Source: Rhodopseudomonas palustris
GTDB taxonomy: Bacteria; Pseudomonadota; Alphaproteobacteria; Rhizobiales; Xanthobacteraceae
DNA: 64,000 nt
Reading direction: 5' to 3'
Assembly (NCBI RefSeq): GCF_003226555.1
Contig: NZ_QKQS01000023.1
Span: 997,263-1,061,262, forward strand
The position numbers and the translations under genes were made by a program. The number at the start of each line of letters is the position of its first letter. The first letter of the stretch is position 1. Shown one piece after another: positions 25,832-33,065 of the stretch. The notes below the pieces were generated by a model, which saw nothing but the letters and a program-made list of their open reading frames with translations, was not told the origin of the DNA and did not search any database.

Positions 25832-27325
25832 ATGTCCCCCACCGCCACCGCCCGCACCGCCGCTCAAGCCGCATCGCTGCGCGATCGTTTGAAGGACCCG
25901 TCGCTGCTGCGAGAGCAGTGCTACATCGACGGCGCCTGGACCGGGAGCGGATCGATTGCGGTGATCAATCCGGCGACCGGCGGCGCAATCGGCCGAATTC
26001 CGAGCCTCGGAGCCACCGAGGCGACTGCGGCAATCGAAGCCGCCGAACGGGCGTTTCCGGCCTGGGCCAAACTCACCGCCAAGCAGCGCTCCAACATCTT
26101 GCGCAAATGGTTCGAGCTGATCGTCGCCAATCGTGAGGATCTGGCGCTGATCCTCACCAGCGAACAGGGCAAGCCGCTCTCCGAAGCGCTCGGCGAAGTC
26201 GATATCGGCGCCGCCTATATCGAGTTCTTCGCCGAGGAGGCGCGGCGGGTCTATGGCGAAACCATTCCGACCCAGCGGCCCGACGCGCGGCTGATCGCGA
26301 TCAAGCAGCCGATCGGCGTCTGCGCCGCGATCACGCCGTGGAATTTCCCGAACTCGATGATCACCCGCAAGGTGTCGCCGGCACTCGCGGCCGGCTGCAC
26401 CGTGGTGCTGAAGCCCGCCGAAGAGACGCCGTTCTCGGCCCTGGCGCTGGCGGCGCTGGCCGAGAAGGCCGGCATCCCGAAGGGCGTGTTCAACATCGTC
26501 ACCGGCGATGCGCCGCCGATCGGCAAAGTGTTCTGCGAGCATCCGGCGGTGCGGTTCGTCGGCTTCACCGGCTCCACCGAGGTCGGCAAGATTCTCTACA
26601 AACAGTCCGCCGCCGGGGTGAAGAAGCTCGGTCTCGAACTCGGCGGTAACGCGCCGTTCATCGTGTTCGACGATGCCGATATCGACGCCGCGGTCGACGG
26701 CGCGATGGTGTCGAAATATCGCAACATGGGCCAGACCTGCGTCTGCGCCAATCGGCTCTACGTCCAGGACGGCGTCTACGATGCCTTCGTCGAGAAGCTC
26801 GCCGCCAAGGTCAAGGCGATGACGGTCGGCGACGGCACCGAGCAGGGCGTGACCCAAGGGCCGCTGATCAACGATGCCGCGGTCGAGAAGACCGAGCGCC
26901 ACATCGCCGACGCGGTCGAGCACGGCGCCAAGGTGATCACCGGCGGCAAGCGCCATGCGCTCGGCGGCACCTTCTTCGAGCCGACCGTGCTGGCCGATGT
27001 GCGGCCCGACGCGCGGGTGGCGCATGAAGAGACCTTCGGCCCGCTGGCGCCGGTGTTCCGCTTCAAGGACGAGGCCGAAGTGATCAAGCTCGCCAACGCC
27101 TCGCCGTTCGGTCTCGCCAGTTACTTCTACGCCCGCGACCTCGGCCGGGTCTGGCGGGTTGCCGAGGCGCTGGAGAGCGGCATGGTCGGCGTCAACACCG
27201 GCCTGATCACCACCGAAGTCGCTCCGTTCGGCGGCGTGAAGGAATCCGGCCTCGGCCGCGAAGGCTCGCATCACGGCATCGAGGAATATGTCGAGATCAA
27301 ATACGTGATGATGGCGGGGATCTGA
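25832..27325 (+). CDS. gabD: NAD(P)-dependent succinate-semialdehyde dehydrogenase
   Basis: A 497-residue aldehyde dehydrogenase with the GabD pattern. The catalytic Cys is in RNMGQTCVCANRLYV and the general-base Glu in KLGLELGGNAPFIVFDDAD. Cofactor binding is in FTGSTEVGKILYKQSA. FEPTVLADV and GLGREGSHHGIEEYVEIKYV are typical of succinate-semialdehyde dehydrogenases of the GABA shunt. The ATG at 25832 has GGAG six bases upstream. It stands alone, with no GABA transaminase in the window, so the precise aldehyde is inferred only from family resemblance. Confidence 0.88.
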   Translation: MSPTATARTAAQAASLRDRLKDPSLLREQCYIDGAWTGSGSIAVINPATGGAIGRIPSLGATEATAAIEAAERAFPAWAKLTAKQRSNILRKWFELIVANREDLALILTSEQGKPLSEALGEVDIGAAYIEFFAEEARRVYGETIPTQRPDARLIAIKQPIGVCAAITPWNFPNSMITRKVSPALAAGCTVVLKPAEETPFSALALAALAEKAGIPKGVFNIVTGDAPPIGKVFCEHPAVRFVGFTGSTEVGKILYKQSAAGVKKLGLELGGNAPFIVFDDADIDAAVDGAMVSKYRNMGQTCVCANRLYVQDGVYDAFVEKLAAKVKAMTVGDGTEQGVTQGPLINDAAVEKTERHIADAVEHGAKVITGGKRHALGGTFFEPTVLADVRPDARVAHEETFGPLAPVFRFKDEAEVIKLANASPFGLASYFYARDLGRVWRVAEALESGMVGVNTGLITTEVAPFGGVKESGLGREGSHHGIEEYVEIKYVMMAGI

Positions 27326-27387
27326 GTAGCGCGCCGCGAGCCGGCGATCCGTCTCGGAGATTGATTGCATCTCAACGGTGGCTGCGG

Positions 27388-28071
27388 CTACTGCCGCAGC
27401 ATGATCAGCGGGTCAGTGGTTTCCGGCACCTTGCGCCATTGCGCATTGTCGTCGGCTTCGAACCGCCACGTATCGCCCCTCGGCGTGACCAGCATCATCG
27501 CGCCGTGCTCAAGGCGCCACATCGTCGGGCCGAAGCCGGTCACCTGTGGGTCGCAGTGCGGTTTCAAGAACACCTGGAAATTATCGCCGCTCGCTTCGGT
27601 ATTGGTCAGCGTCAGGGCGCAGACTTGGCGGCCGTTGCCGCGCACCATGGCCCAGTCGCCGATCATCTGGTCCATCGATTTGGCGAGCGAGCGCGCCGCT
27701 ACCAGATTCTGCAGGATGTAGATCCCTTCGCCGTCGCGATGTCCTTCGAAGATGCCGCTCTCGACCTCGGTGAAATCGATCACGGAGTTGCCGTCGGCGG
27801 TTTGCAGCCGAACGATGTCGAGGCCTTTCACGTCCCAGGCGACGATCGCCTCGGTGAACGGCAGGGTCTTGGCGCAGTCGGGCTCGAGCGCCAGCTTCAG
27901 TCCCTTGGCGGCCGGTTCGGACGACAGCGTGACGACGCAGGTCTTGCTGCGTTCGGTGGTCGACAGCTCCCACTGACCGACCATGTCCTTCTTCATCGTT
28001 GCCGCGTCCTGCGCCACCGCCGCGGACGCGAGCAGCGCCGTGAGGATCGCCGTGCCGAACGCGCGCCACAT
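27388..28071 (-). CDS. AprI/Inh-family (metalloprotease inhibitor-like) secreted protein
   Basis: A 227-residue protein with a clean signal peptide (MWRAFGTAILTALLASAAVAQ). Two related modules follow: ~22-120 (MVGQWELSTTERSKTCVVTL) and ~135-225 (MIGDWAMVRGNGRQVCALTL). Each starts with a GxW strand and has one paired Cys, as in the lipocalin-like AprI/Inh inhibitors of secreted zinc proteases. A tandem repeat of the domain is uncommon in the single-domain classical inhibitors. It is the last gene of the ABC-importer/dehydrogenase operon, 2 bp behind the dehydrogenase. Its job may therefore be unrelated to proteases, for example ligand binding in the periplasm. Confidence 0.78.
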   Translation of the reverse strand: MWRAFGTAILTALLASAAVAQDAATMKKDMVGQWELSTTERSKTCVVTLSSEPAAKGLKLALEPDCAKTLPFTEAIVAWDVKGLDIVRLQTADGNSVIDFTEVESGIFEGHRDGEGIYILQNLVAARSLAKSMDQMIGDWAMVRGNGRQVCALTLTNTEASGDNFQVFLKPHCDPQVTGFGPTMWRLEHGAMMLVTPRGDTWRFEADDNAQWRKVPETTDPLIMLRQ

Positions 28072-28073
28072 GG

Positions 28074-29060
28074 TCAGCGGCCTTTCACCGGCGTTTCGGC
28101 CACCGGCGTCAGCGGCGGACGGCCCGAGAACCAGGCTTTCAGATTGTCGACCACGAGCTGGTTCATGGCGTTGCGGGTCACCACCGAAGCCGAGCCGACA
28201 TGCGGCAGCAGCACCACGTTGTCCATCGCGCGCAGCGCTTCGGGAACGTTCGGCTCCGCTGCAAACACGTCGAGGCCGGCGGCGAGGATCTTGCCGGATT
28301 GCAGCGCGGCGATCAGCGCTTCTTCGTCGATCACCGAGCCGCGCGCCACGTTGATCACCACGCCGCGCGGCCCCAGTGCATCGAGCACCTCGGCGTTGAT
28401 CAGCTTGGCGGTGGTTGGGCCGCCCGGGGTGATCACCACCAGGGTATCGACCTCCCTGGCCATCTCGATCAGGTTTGGATAGTGCTTGTAGGCGACGCCG
28501 GCCGCCGGATTGCGCGAGTGATACACCACCGGCACCAGCGAGGCATCGAGCCGGCGGGCGATCGCCTGGCCGATCCGTCCCATCCCGATCATGCCGACCT
28601 TGCGGTCGCGCAGCGAGCCGGTGCTGAGCGGATAATCCTGCGTCTGCCACAGGCCGGCGCGGACGTATTTGTCGGCGCGGATGAATTCGCGCAAGGTGGC
28701 GATCAGCAGTCCGAGCGCGGTATCGGCGACTTCCTCGGTGAGCACGTCGGGCGTGTTGGTGACGACAACGTCATGCTGCGCCGCCCAGGCGGAATCGACA
28801 TGGTCGTAGCCGACGCCGAAGCTCGATACGATTTCGAGTTTCGGAAACCGGGCCAGCATCGCCGCGCCGGTCGGCACCAGGCCGGTGACCGCGATACCGC
28901 GGATGCGACCGCGGGCCTCGTCGCTGAGTTTCTCGAGATCGTCGGTGCGCTCGCATCTGTGCAGCACGTAGCCGTCCGGGAAACCCTGATCGATCACCTC
29001 TTTGCGCGGGCCATAGATCAACAGATCGATCGGCTCCGACACGCCCGTTTCCCCCGGCAT
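28074..29060 (-). CDS. D-2-hydroxyacid dehydrogenase (glyoxylate/hydroxypyruvate reductase-like)
   Basis: A 328-residue D-isomer-specific 2-hydroxyacid dehydrogenase. The sequence EIVSSFGVGYDHVD precedes the Rossmann motif RKVGMIGMGRIGQAIARRL. The catalytic Arg is in INVARGSVIDEEALI, and the catalytic His in VVLLPHVGSASVVTR. These reduce 2-oxoacids such as glyoxylate or hydroxypyruvate with NAD(P)H. The ATG at 29058-29060 overlaps the permease stop (TGATG), so the enzyme is translationally coupled to the ABC importer. That suggests it acts on a product of the imported compound. Confidence 0.9.
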   Translation of the reverse strand: MPGETGVSEPIDLLIYGPRKEVIDQGFPDGYVLHRCERTDDLEKLSDEARGRIRGIAVTGLVPTGAAMLARFPKLEIVSSFGVGYDHVDSAWAAQHDVVVTNTPDVLTEEVADTALGLLIATLREFIRADKYVRAGLWQTQDYPLSTGSLRDRKVGMIGMGRIGQAIARRLDASLVPVVYHSRNPAAGVAYKHYPNLIEMAREVDTLVVITPGGPTTAKLINAEVLDALGPRGVVINVARGSVIDEEALIAALQSGKILAAGLDVFAAEPNVPEALRAMDNVVLLPHVGSASVVTRNAMNQLVVDNLKAWFSGRPPLTPVAETPVKGR

Positions 29061-29884
29061 CAATTATCCTTTCCAAGCGCGCTTTCGTGCCAGCGCCGCA
29101 GCAATAGATGCGACACCAGCGCCAGCAGCAGATAGATCACAATGCCCGCCGTCGACAGCAACAGCAATGCCGCGAACATGCGCGGAATGTTGAGCCGGTA
29201 TCCGGATTCGGCAATCCGGTAAGCCAGCCCCGAACCGGCGCCAGCCGAGCCCGCGGCGATCTCCGCCACCACCGCGCCGATCAGCGACAAGCCGCCGGCG
29301 ATGCGCAGGCCGCCGAGAATGTAAGGCAGCGCCGCCGGCAGCTTCAGCCGGAGCAGCGTCTGCCAGCGCGAGGCGCCGTACAGCCGGAACAGCCCGGCGA
29401 GGTTGCGGTCGACCGAGTTGAGTCCCAGCGTGGTGTTGGACAGCACCGGGAAGAACGCGACGATCCAGGCGCAGACGATGACGGCGGTTTCCTGCGGCAG
29501 GTAGATCAAGAGCAGCGGCGCGATCGCGATCACAGGTGTCACCTGCAGCACCACGGCATAAGGAAACAGCGAGTATTCGAGCAGCCGCGACTGGTTGAAC
29601 AAGAGCGCCAGCGCGATGCCGCCGATCGCGGCGGCGACAAAGCCTTCCAGCGTGGTCCATAGCGTGGTCAGCAGCGAGCCGAACAGCACCGGCCAGTCCT
29701 GGATCAGCGTCGAGGCGACCAGGAGCGGGCCAGGCAGCACATAAGGCGGGATCTGATTGAGCCTGACCACCAGGTCCCACGCCACAATCGCAGCGGCCAG
29801 TACGATGATCGGCAGCACGACGCGTAGCCCGGCGCGGGAGCCGAGCGGCGTCGCTTCGTCACGCGATGCGGGCTCGGCGGTCAT
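29060..29884 (-). CDS. ABC transporter permease, NitT/TauT (SsuC/ThiX) type
   Basis: A 274-residue inner-membrane permease with about six membrane segments (VVLPIIVLAAAIVAWDLVV, FVAAAIGGIALALLF, VVLQVTPVIAIAPLLLIYL, AVIVCAWIVAFFPVLSNTT, a segment around residue 215 and the final IVIYLLLALVSHLLL). The EAA loop contacting the ATPase is in FRLYGASRWQTLLRLKLPAALP. It starts at the ATG at 29882-29884, overlapping the ATPase stop by 4 bp. The permease is of the nitrate/sulfonate/taurine/pyrimidine class. Confidence 0.92.
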   Translation of the reverse strand: MTAEPASRDEATPLGSRAGLRVVLPIIVLAAAIVAWDLVVRLNQIPPYVLPGPLLVASTLIQDWPVLFGSLLTTLWTTLEGFVAAAIGGIALALLFNQSRLLEYSLFPYAVVLQVTPVIAIAPLLLIYLPQETAVIVCAWIVAFFPVLSNTTLGLNSVDRNLAGLFRLYGASRWQTLLRLKLPAALPYILGGLRIAGGLSLIGAVVAEIAAGSAGAGSGLAYRIAESGYRLNIPRMFAALLLLSTAGIVIYLLLALVSHLLLRRWHESALGKDN

Positions 29885-30711
29885 GCGCGCGCCTCGTACG
29901 TCGCGGGGACTGTTTCGCTGGCTGACGCGAGGGCGCGCGAGACCTCCCGGCACTGCGCCGCATAACCAGCCGAGAGCCGGAATTCCTCGCCGCGGGACGT
30001 CGGCGCATCGATATCGAAGGAGGCTGCGATCCGGCCCGGGCGCGGCGTCATCATCACGACACGTTGCGACAGATAAACCGACTCGAACACCGAATGGGTG
30101 ACGAACACCACCGTCATCTGCAGCTCGCGCCACAGCGCCAGCAGGTCGTCGTTGAGTCGGAACCGGGTGATTTCGTCGAGCGCGGCGAACGGCTCGTCCA
30201 TCAGCAGGATGTCGGGTCTCGTCACCAGCGCGCGCGCCAGCGAGGCCCGCATCTTCATGCCGCCGGACAGTTCGCGCGGAAACGCATCGGCGAACTCGGA
30301 CAGGTCGACCCGCGCCAGCACGTCGCCGACCCGCCGATCGATTTCCGCGCCTGCGACTCGCGCCAGCTTCAGCGGCAATGCGACGTTGTGGCGGATGCTC
30401 GCCCACGGCATCAGCGTCGGCTCCTGAAAGACGAAGCCGATCGGGTGTTCGCCGCGGCCGCGCGGCGACGCGGTGCCGACCTCGATCCGCCCCGAGGACG
30501 GCGCTGCCAATCCGGCGATCATCCGCAGCGCGGTCGACTTGCCGCATCCGGAGGGGCCGAGCAGCGACACGAACTCGCCGCGGCCGATGCTGAGATCGAT
30601 CGGGCCGAGCGCCAGCGTGCCGGTGCGGTAGGTCTTGGTGACGCCGCGCAGTTCGATTGCCGGCCCGGTGGCTCCGGCATCCGCAGCGGACGGTCGCGGC
30701 GACGGGGCCAT
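29881..30711 (-). CDS. ABC transporter ATP-binding protein, NitT/TauT type
   Basis: A 276-residue ATPase. The Walker A motif is LLGPSGCGKSTALRM, the Q-loop is IGFVFQEPTLMPW, the ABC signature is ELSGGMKMRASLARAL, Walker B is PDILLMDEPFAALDE, and the switch His is in VFVTHSVFESV. These features are those of SsuB/TauB/ThiZ-type ATPases. An 8-bp gap follows the binding-protein gene and a 4-bp overlap joins it to the permease, giving a complete importer in one operon. Confidence 0.94.
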   Translation of the reverse strand: MAPSPRPSAADAGATGPAIELRGVTKTYRTGTLALGPIDLSIGRGEFVSLLGPSGCGKSTALRMIAGLAAPSSGRIEVGTASPRGRGEHPIGFVFQEPTLMPWASIRHNVALPLKLARVAGAEIDRRVGDVLARVDLSEFADAFPRELSGGMKMRASLARALVTRPDILLMDEPFAALDEITRFRLNDDLLALWRELQMTVVFVTHSVFESVYLSQRVVMMTPRPGRIAASFDIDAPTSRGEEFRLSAGYAAQCREVSRALASASETVPATYEARA

Positions 30712-30719
30712 GTGGCCAG

Positions 30720-31865
30720 CTATTGCTGCACCGGACGCAGGTCGACGCCGACGCCCTTGTTGATGAACTGCAGCGTGTAGGCTTTGCGGAAATCGAGCCC
30801 GCGCGGCACCACGCCGGCACGCGCCATCTTGTCGAAGAACGAAGCATAGCGATCGTCGTTCATGGCGCCGATGCCGTTCTTGATCGAGTCACCGGAATCG
30901 ACGATGCCGTATTGCTTCATCTTGTCGACTGAATAGGCCAGCATCTCGTCGGTCATTTCCGGGTTGAGCTTCTTGATCATGGCATTGCCGGCGGAATTGT
31001 CGCCGTACAGATAGGTGGACCAGCCGATGATCGAGGCATCGACGAAGCGTTGGATCATGTCGGGGTTCTTGTCGATCAGATCCCGACGGGTCTCGATCAG
31101 GGTCGAGTAGCCGTTCAGCCCATAGTCGGCCAGCAGCAGCACGTTCGGCTTGAACTTGGCCGCCTGCTCCACGGTGAAAGGCTCGGAGGTGACGTAGCCC
31201 TGCATCGCGCTGCGCCGGTCGATGATGAACGGCTGCGGATTGAAGGTGTAGGGCTTAACCTTGGCTTCGCTGAAGCCGTATTCGGACTTCAGCCACTGGA
31301 AGTAGCTAGCGATGCCCTCCTTCGAGACGAACAGCGTCAGCGGCTTCAGATCGTTCAACGTCTCGACCTTCGACTCCGGGTGCGACAGGAACACCTGCGG
31401 GTCTTTCTGGAAGATCGCGGCGATCGCCACCACCGGCACGTTGTTGGCCACCGCGTCGAAGGATTGCAGCGTATTGGCGGTCATGAAGAAGTCGAGCTTG
31501 CCGGCGATCAGCAGCGCCCGATTATTGACGTTCGGTCCGCCCGGCACGATGCTGACGTCGAGGCCGTAGGCCTTGTAGGTGCCGTCGGCGACCGCCTGAA
31601 AGAATCCGCCATGCTCGGCTTCGGCGACCCAATTGGTGCCGAACGACACCTTGTCGAAGCCGCCCTCCGGCACTTTGCGCACCGGCTGCACCTTCGGCGG
31701 CGGCGGCTTCTTGGGCATCGGCGGTCGCGGCGGCGGCTCCGGCGGCTTTTCGGCCGGCTTTTCGGCGCCATGGCCGTGACCGGAGGCATGAACGGGGGAG
31801 GCCAGCGTCACAGCCGCCGCCAACAGCACCCCGGTTAACGCTCGCAGCAGGAAAGCGGGGCTCAT
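30720..31865 (-). CDS. ABC transporter substrate-binding protein, NMT1/THI5-like
   Basis: A 381-residue periplasmic binding protein starting at the ATG at 31865. The signal peptide is MSPAFLLRALTGVLLAAAVTLASP, followed by a short His/Gly stretch (HASGHGHGAEKP). A long Pro/Lys-rich tether runs ~35-60 (PPEPPPRPPMPKKPPPPK), and then comes the binding domain (FGTNWVAEAEHGGFFQAVA, IVPGGPNVNNRALLIAGKLDF, NTLQSFDAVANNVPVVAIA). The fold belongs to the group binding taurine, nitrate, sulfonates, riboflavin or the thiamine precursor HMP. The exact ligand is unknown; THI5-like features suggest a pyrimidine-like compound. The His and Pro segments are unusual for the family. Confidence 0.88.
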   Translation of the reverse strand: MSPAFLLRALTGVLLAAAVTLASPVHASGHGHGAEKPAEKPPEPPPRPPMPKKPPPPKVQPVRKVPEGGFDKVSFGTNWVAEAEHGGFFQAVADGTYKAYGLDVSIVPGGPNVNNRALLIAGKLDFFMTANTLQSFDAVANNVPVVAIAAIFQKDPQVFLSHPESKVETLNDLKPLTLFVSKEGIASYFQWLKSEYGFSEAKVKPYTFNPQPFIIDRRSAMQGYVTSEPFTVEQAAKFKPNVLLLADYGLNGYSTLIETRRDLIDKNPDMIQRFVDASIIGWSTYLYGDNSAGNAMIKKLNPEMTDEMLAYSVDKMKQYGIVDSGDSIKNGIGAMNDDRYASFFDKMARAGVVPRGLDFRKAYTLQFINKGVGVDLRPVQQ

Positions 31866-31985
31866 GGTTGGACTCCGTCGTTCATTTTGGCCCATGATGA
31901 CGGCATCAGGGCGGCGCGGATTCGAGCGTTTCAGGATTGATAGCGAAATAATGCCGGCATTTGAACCACTTCTCCGTCAGCCCGC

Positions 31986-32807
31986 ATGTCGCCGATGACC
32001 AAGCTGCCGCCCCGTGACTGGAGCGCGATTTACTGGCCCGAGATCGCTGGCGCTGAGCCGGCGCGCTGGATCGCGGTGCTGCCGCTCGCTGCGATCGAGC
32101 AGCACGGGCCGCATCTGCCGCTGTCGACCGACGTCACCATCGCGGAGGCCTATCTGGCGCGGGTGCGTGCGCGGCTGCCGGCCGACATCCCCGCCACCTT
32201 CCTGCCGGTGCAGGCGGTCGGCCTGTCGACCGAGCATCTGTCGTTTCCGGGCACGCTGACGGTGTCGACCGAGACCGCGCTGAAGCTCTGGACCGAAATC
32301 GGCGACAGCGTCGCCCGGGCGGGCGTGCGCAAGCTGGTGGTGGTGACCAGCCATGGCGGCAACAGCGCCGCGATGGGTCTGGTGGCGCAGGAGCTGCGGG
32401 TGCGGCACCGGATGCTGGTGGTGACCACCGGCTGGTCGCGGTTCGGCGTGCCCGACGGGCTGTTCGCCGCGGACGAACTGCGCCACGGCATCCATGGCGG
32501 TGCGACCGAAACCTCGATCATGCTGGCGCATGCGCCGGAGCTGGTCCGTGCCGATCGGATTGCCGACTTCCAGCCCGCCAGCGTGGCGATGGAGCAGAGC
32601 TACCGCTGGTTGTCGGCGCAGCGGCCGGCACCGCTCGCGTGGGCGGCCGAAGACCTGCATCCGAGCGGCGCAATTGGCGATGCCTCTGCGGCCACGGCCG
32701 AGAAGGGGCGGCAGCTGCTCGATCACGGGGCCCAGGCGTTCTGCGAGCTGCTGGACGACGTTCACCGCTTCGATCTTGCCGCGCTGGCGACCAGGCCTTC
32801 CGCGTGA
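31986..32807 (+). CDS. Creatininase-family amidohydrolase
   Basis: A 273-residue member of the creatinine amidohydrolase/MftE/ArfB family. The metal ligands are in AAIEQHGPHLPLSTDVTIA (Glu, His and Asp). The HGG motif appears in TSHGGNSAAMGLVAQ, and the third Glu in HGGATETSIMLAH. Known members hydrolyse creatinine, cyclic amides or formamidopyrimidines. The gene diverges from the ABC binding protein across 120 bp, which suggests that its substrate or product is the imported compound. No creatinase or sarcosine oxidase is nearby, arguing against plain creatinine degradation. It looks complete. Confidence 0.9.
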   Translation: MSPMTKLPPRDWSAIYWPEIAGAEPARWIAVLPLAAIEQHGPHLPLSTDVTIAEAYLARVRARLPADIPATFLPVQAVGLSTEHLSFPGTLTVSTETALKLWTEIGDSVARAGVRKLVVVTSHGGNSAAMGLVAQELRVRHRMLVVTTGWSRFGVPDGLFAADELRHGIHGGATETSIMLAHAPELVRADRIADFQPASVAMEQSYRWLSAQRPAPLAWAAEDLHPSGAIGDASAATAEKGRQLLDHGAQAFCELLDDVHRFDLAALATRPSA

Positions 32808-33065
32808 GCGCGCTTGCCGCGTGCCCGTCGCCAGGCGAGCGGCATTAGGCTGCCGGAAAGGCAGGCCTTTGAGAGATTCTAAACTGGCGCTTTCCTGCCG
32901 CGGAAGCATTCAGTATCCGTGCGGCAAGCGCTTTTGAGGGGCGTCCGCCCCCTTTAACTGACGCTGCTTCCGACTTTTGTTCGGTTGCGAGCGACATTCA
33001 GATGCCGTCGGGGTGGCGGGGCGCGACCGAACGTCGCATGACCTGTTGTCCTCGAGGTGAGCTTG

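Noticed and set aside
28072-28650. Open extension upstream of the AprI-like gene
   Set aside because: It lies within the 2-hydroxyacid dehydrogenase gene in another frame; the signal peptide marks the real start at 28071.
29885-30847. Open extension upstream of the permease
   Set aside because: It overlaps the ABC ATPase in another frame; the ATG at 29884 with a 4-bp overlap is the expected operon start.
32931-32956. Terminator after the creatininase gene (GGGGCGTCCGCCCC followed by CTTTAA)
   Set aside because: The stem is only four G-C pairs with a weak tail and lies more than 120 bp from the stop codon.
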